In this document: piece after piece, positions 23,933-26,268 of the stretch
Position numbering within the stretch: the stretch's first letter is position 1
Layout: each line of letters begins with the position of its first letter
Source: CAYQMF01 sp964418595
GTDB taxonomy: Bacteria; Planctomycetota; UBA1135; UBA2386
Length of the DNA stretch: 26,268 nt
Reading direction: 5' to 3'
Assembly (NCBI GenBank): GCA_964418595.1
Contig: CAYQMF010000095.1
Span: forward strand, 1-26,268
Made by a program: the position numbers and the translations under genes
Notes under the pieces: model-generated
The model's input: only the letters and a program-made list of their open reading frames with translations
Told to the model about the DNA's origin: nothing
The model's database searches: none

Positions 23933-25003
23933 TCAGGAGATGGCCGCCACGCCGAGGCCGGGTCGATCGAGGGTGCGCAGCACGCCGCCGTCGAGCGCGA
24001 AACCCCCGGTGGCGAGGTCGATGGCGAGGTCGAGACTGCCGTCGAGGTCGAGGTAGCGGGTGCGCGGGCAGGCGAACGCGGTGTGCAGCGCCGCGCTGAT
24101 GCCGACCACGCTCTCGTCCATGCAGCCCCACATCAGGTCGATGCCGGCGGCGTCGGCGGTGGCGGCGATCGCGCGTGCCGACCCGATGCCGCCGCACTTC
24201 ATCAGTTTGATCACGAAGATGCCGTACGGCGCCGGGGAAGCCGCGAGCGCGGCGGCGTCGCGTTCGTCCATGGCGCTCTCGTCGGCGGCGAGCCGCCGTC
24301 GCGTGCCGGCCGGCAGGCGGGTGAGCGCGACGTCGTCGCCTCTCGGCAGCGGCTGCTCGATGAGTTCCACGCCGAGGTCGGCGACGCCCTCGAGCAACTG
24401 CTGCAGGTCGGCAAAGCCGTAGCCCTGGTTGGCGTCGATCCGGATCGTCACGTCGTCGCCGACGCGCGCGCGCAGGCCTCGCAGGCGCACGATGTCGTCG
24501 GCAACCGAGTCGCCGATCTTCACCTTGAGGCAGCGAAAGCCGCGCGCGAGGTACTCGTCGGCCTCCGCCAGGGTCTCCTGCAGCGGCTTGATGCCGATGG
24601 TGATCGACGTGGGCAGGGCGTCGTGCACGCGGCCCAGCACGTCGACGAGCGGCAGCCCGCGGCGCTGGGCTTGCAGGTCGTGCAACGCCATGTCGAGCGC
24701 CGCGCAGGCGCCGGGGGCGTCGGGGTTGCGGTTGCGTGCGGTCTGGCCGAGCGCCGCGTACTCGTCGAGGTCTTGCCGCAGGAGCCACGCCACGGCGGCG
24801 GGCGCCAACGCGGTCTCGCACATGGCGAGGGTCTCGCCCGTGATCGAAGGCTCCGGCGTCGCGCAGCCGAGACCGACGCGACCGTCGTCGGCTTCGATCC
24901 GGACCTGCACGAGGTCGACGGCGGCGGTGGCCTTCGACGCGATCGCGTAGGGACGCGTCAAGGGCACACGCCGTGTCCGCGTGTCGACGCGAGCGACTTT
25001 CAT
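23933..25003 (-). CDS. Enolase-superfamily racemase/epimerase (DgcA-like or L-Ala-D/L-Glu epimerase-like)
   Basis: 356 residues from the ATG at 25003. It has the muconate-lactonizing-enzyme-like barrel: base K160-x-K162 in CLKVKIGD, metal ligands D190 (RIDANQGY), E216 (LIEQPLP) and D241 (AADES), the second base K266 in VIKLMKCGGI, and D319-x-D321 in YLDLDG. The closing block WGCMDESVVGISAALH is typical of the dipeptide-epimerase branch. That branch includes L-Ala-D/L-Glu epimerases of muropeptide recycling and, as described for marine Proteobacteria and haloarchaea, DgcA, an N-acetyl-D-glutamate racemase. The start overlaps the stop of the DUF1611 gene by ATGA (25000-25003). DgcN, the partner of DgcA, is a DUF1611 protein, so the DgcA reading is favoured. 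Sequence alone does not separate the two. Confidence 0.85.
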   Translation of the reverse strand: MKVARVDTRTRRVPLTRPYAIASKATAAVDLVQVRIEADDGRVGLGCATPEPSITGETLAMCETALAPAAVAWLLRQDLDEYAALGQTARNRNPDAPGACAALDMALHDLQAQRRGLPLVDVLGRVHDALPTSITIGIKPLQETLAEADEYLARGFRCLKVKIGDSVADDIVRLRGLRARVGDDVTIRIDANQGYGFADLQQLLEGVADLGVELIEQPLPRGDDVALTRLPAGTRRRLAADESAMDERDAAALAASPAPYGIFVIKLMKCGGIGSARAIAATADAAGIDLMWGCMDESVVGISAALHTAFACPRTRYLDLDGSLDLAIDLATGGFALDGGVLRTLDRPGLGVAAIS

Positions 25004-26130
25004 CGCGACCGCTGCCGCTCGGTGGCGAGGAAGGCGCGGATCGCCGGCACGATTTCGGCGAGTTCCGGCCGCAGGGGGTGCAGCACCGGCAGGTCGACGC
25101 TCGCGCGCAGCGCGGCCAACGCCGTGTCGAGGTCGACGCCGGTATCGACGGCGTCGTTGACGCACACCGCCAGCACGCGCGCGCCGTAGCGGGCGATGAG
25201 GTCGATCTCGTCGGCGACCGGCGGGATGTGCCGGTGCAGGTGCTCGAGGTCCTCGAAGCACCTGCGACCCGGGGCGTGCTGCAGCACGACGCCGCGCGCG
25301 CCGCCCGACAGCAACAGCTCGGCGCCGCAGGGCCCCGACGGGTTGCGCAGCGCGGATTGGCCTTCGAGCAGGATCAGGTCGGGCGCGAGGTCGCGGTCGC
25401 AGGCGACGATGGCGTGTTCCAGCTCGCCGCTCACGAAGTCGTTGGGCGTCGCGTCGAGGATGAAGCCGTGCGCGATGCCCTGCAACCAGCCGGTCTGGCC
25501 GGTGAACACGATCTCGGTGCGGATCCCGGCGGCGCGACACACCTTGGCCAGTGCCTGGCACGTGGTGCGCTTGCCCACGGCGCAGTCGGTGCCGAGCACG
25601 GCGATGCGCGGTGCCCGCACCGTGTCGATGGCGCCGGTCCAGAAGTGCAGGTCGGCGACGCGCGGCGGCCGGCGGATGTCGCGGATCGTGGCGCCGTGCG
25701 CCTTCGCCAGCGCCGCGAACTCCGGGTCGTCGCCGATCAGGTGGTGCAGGCCGTTGACGATGCTCATCGAAGCGCGCAGCGCGGCGCACACTTCGCTGCG
25801 CATCTCGGCGGGCAGCACCCCGCCCGGAGTCGCGACGCCGATCACGCAGTGGTCCGCGCAGACCCCCGCGGCAAGGCACGCAGCCACCGACGCGAACACC
25901 GGGATGCCGCGCGCCCCGATGCCCATGGCTTCGCCCGCGTCGCGCCCCGCCGCGGTCTCGTCGATCACCGCGCGGATCGCGTAGCGGCTCGGCCCGCGGA
26001 TCAGGCCGTGCGCGGTCTTCGCGAACGGCGTCGCGAGCCGGCGGTGGGTCAGGACGATCGCGGTCGCCGGCGCGGGGGAGGCGGGGTCGGGCACGCGGGA
26101 AGCAGACACGACGCCGAGGGGGGTTGGCAA
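25000..26130 (-). CDS. DUF1611 family protein, DgcN-like (putative D-glutamate N-acetyltransferase)
   Basis: Up to 376 residues. The start is uncertain: TTG at 26130, or GTG at 26109 or 26094, none with a clear ribosome-binding site; conserved sequence begins around TAIVLTHRRLATPFAKTAHG. The N-terminal half is Rossmann-like (IGVATPGGVLP, then SMSIVNGLHHLI). The second half opens with the P-loop-like GTDCAVGKRTT (residues 180-190) and continues with FTGQTGWLQG and LLEGQSAL, the hallmarks of DUF1611. A characterised member, DgcN, acetylates D-glutamate, and DgcA then racemises the product. Here the racemase-type gene follows with a 4-nt overlap, which supports the same pathway. Other DUF1611 proteins also sit beside dipeptide epimerases, so the D-glutamate role is an inference. 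Confidence 0.8.
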   Translation of the reverse strand: MPTPLGVVSASRVPDPASPAPATAIVLTHRRLATPFAKTAHGLIRGPSRYAIRAVIDETAAGRDAGEAMGIGARGIPVFASVAACLAAGVCADHCVIGVATPGGVLPAEMRSEVCAALRASMSIVNGLHHLIGDDPEFAALAKAHGATIRDIRRPPRVADLHFWTGAIDTVRAPRIAVLGTDCAVGKRTTCQALAKVCRAAGIRTEIVFTGQTGWLQGIAHGFILDATPNDFVSGELEHAIVACDRDLAPDLILLEGQSALRNPSGPCGAELLLSGGARGVVLQHAPGRRCFEDLEHLHRHIPPVADEIDLIARYGARVLAVCVNDAVDTGVDLDTALAALRASVDLPVLHPLRPELAEIVPAIRAFLATERQRSR

Positions 26131-26216
26131 CGGAAGGGTCGCGACGGCGGGCCTCGTCGCCGATGGCGGGGGTTGGCTGGCGCGAACGCAGCTCGCGCGA
26201 GGCCACTGGTCTTGGG

Positions 26217-26268
26217 CTAGCCCAGCTTCCGCAGTTTGGGCCTTCTTGACGCTGTTTTCGGGAATCCG
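26217..26268 (-). CDS. Possible C-terminal end of an unidentified gene at the window edge
   Basis: On the minus strand the frame ending in TAG at 26217-26219 is open to the right edge and would encode a lysine/arginine-rich tail (KTASRRPKLRKLG). Basic tails of this kind end some DNA- or RNA-binding proteins, but sixteen codons are too few to identify anything. The stop codon lies inside the 12-bp palindrome TGGGCTAGCCCA (26213-26224). If the frame is real, 26131-26216 is the leader and promoter region of the DUF1611 operon; I see no clear promoter in it. Confidence 0.25.
   Translation of the reverse strand, partial: GFPKTASRRPKLRKLG

Noticed and set aside
1..26268. tRNA, rRNA, CRISPR, transposase, integrase or phage genes
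   Set aside because: I looked for cloverleaf-like short RNA genes, regular repeat-spacer arrays and DDE or tyrosine-recombinase proteins on both strands and saw none.

Overview
The window is about 26.3 kb of very GC-rich, gene-dense bacterial chromosome. There is one 100-base run of N (6069-6168) and no rRNA, tRNA, CRISPR array or insertion sequence that I can see. Gene content points to Planctomycetota, probably one of the large-genome marine or aquatic lineages. The reasons are several very large secreted beta-propeller proteins ending in a GPGC(x)GS-type C-terminal domain, an ECF sigma factor next to a kelch gene, a Hanks-type kinase with TPRs, and a RedB-like protein next to a hybrid kinase. 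This assignment is by gene type only; no 16S or marker gene is present.

Left part (1-4970): a truncated kelch protein (+) faces a minus-strand run of three genes: an ABM-domain protein, a 760-residue kelch protein with about twelve kelch units, and an ECF sigma factor. A class C (e(P4)-like) acid phosphatase lipoprotein is divergent from that run. Next comes a Hanks-type kinase/TPR locus (5018-6745). It changes frame more than once, lacks the catalytic loop and DFG segment, and is interrupted by the N run, so it is either a pseudogene or a misassembly.

Centre (6875-15083) is a signalling island. On the minus strand, a MASE1/multi-PAS histidine kinase overlaps an Rcp1-like single-domain response regulator. 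Divergent from it on the plus strand are an NtrC-type regulator with an intact GAFTGA loop, a strong sigma-54 promoter with an upstream dyad, a RedB-like membrane-anchored CxC protein, and a hybrid histidine kinase whose membrane sensor carries several histidines. The last two overlap by 4 nt. The simplest reading is that the NtrC-type protein activates the redB-like/hybrid-kinase operon through sigma-54, forming a redox- or metal-responsive circuit. This is the most interesting part of the window.

Right part (15122-26268): a 906-residue Asp-box (BNR/sortilin-like) lipoprotein is divergent from a FadE-type membrane acyl-CoA dehydrogenase, followed by an MFS transporter and a DUF502 membrane protein. 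The last block, all on the minus strand, is a DUF1611 (DgcN-like) protein, an enolase-superfamily racemase/epimerase (DgcA or dipeptide-epimerase type) overlapping it by 4 nt, and a Tat-exported D-aminoacylase-family lipoprotein. Together these look like a D-glutamate / N-acyl-D-amino-acid utilisation cluster. No gene-free stretch longer than 300 bases occurs apart from the N run and the broken kinase locus.
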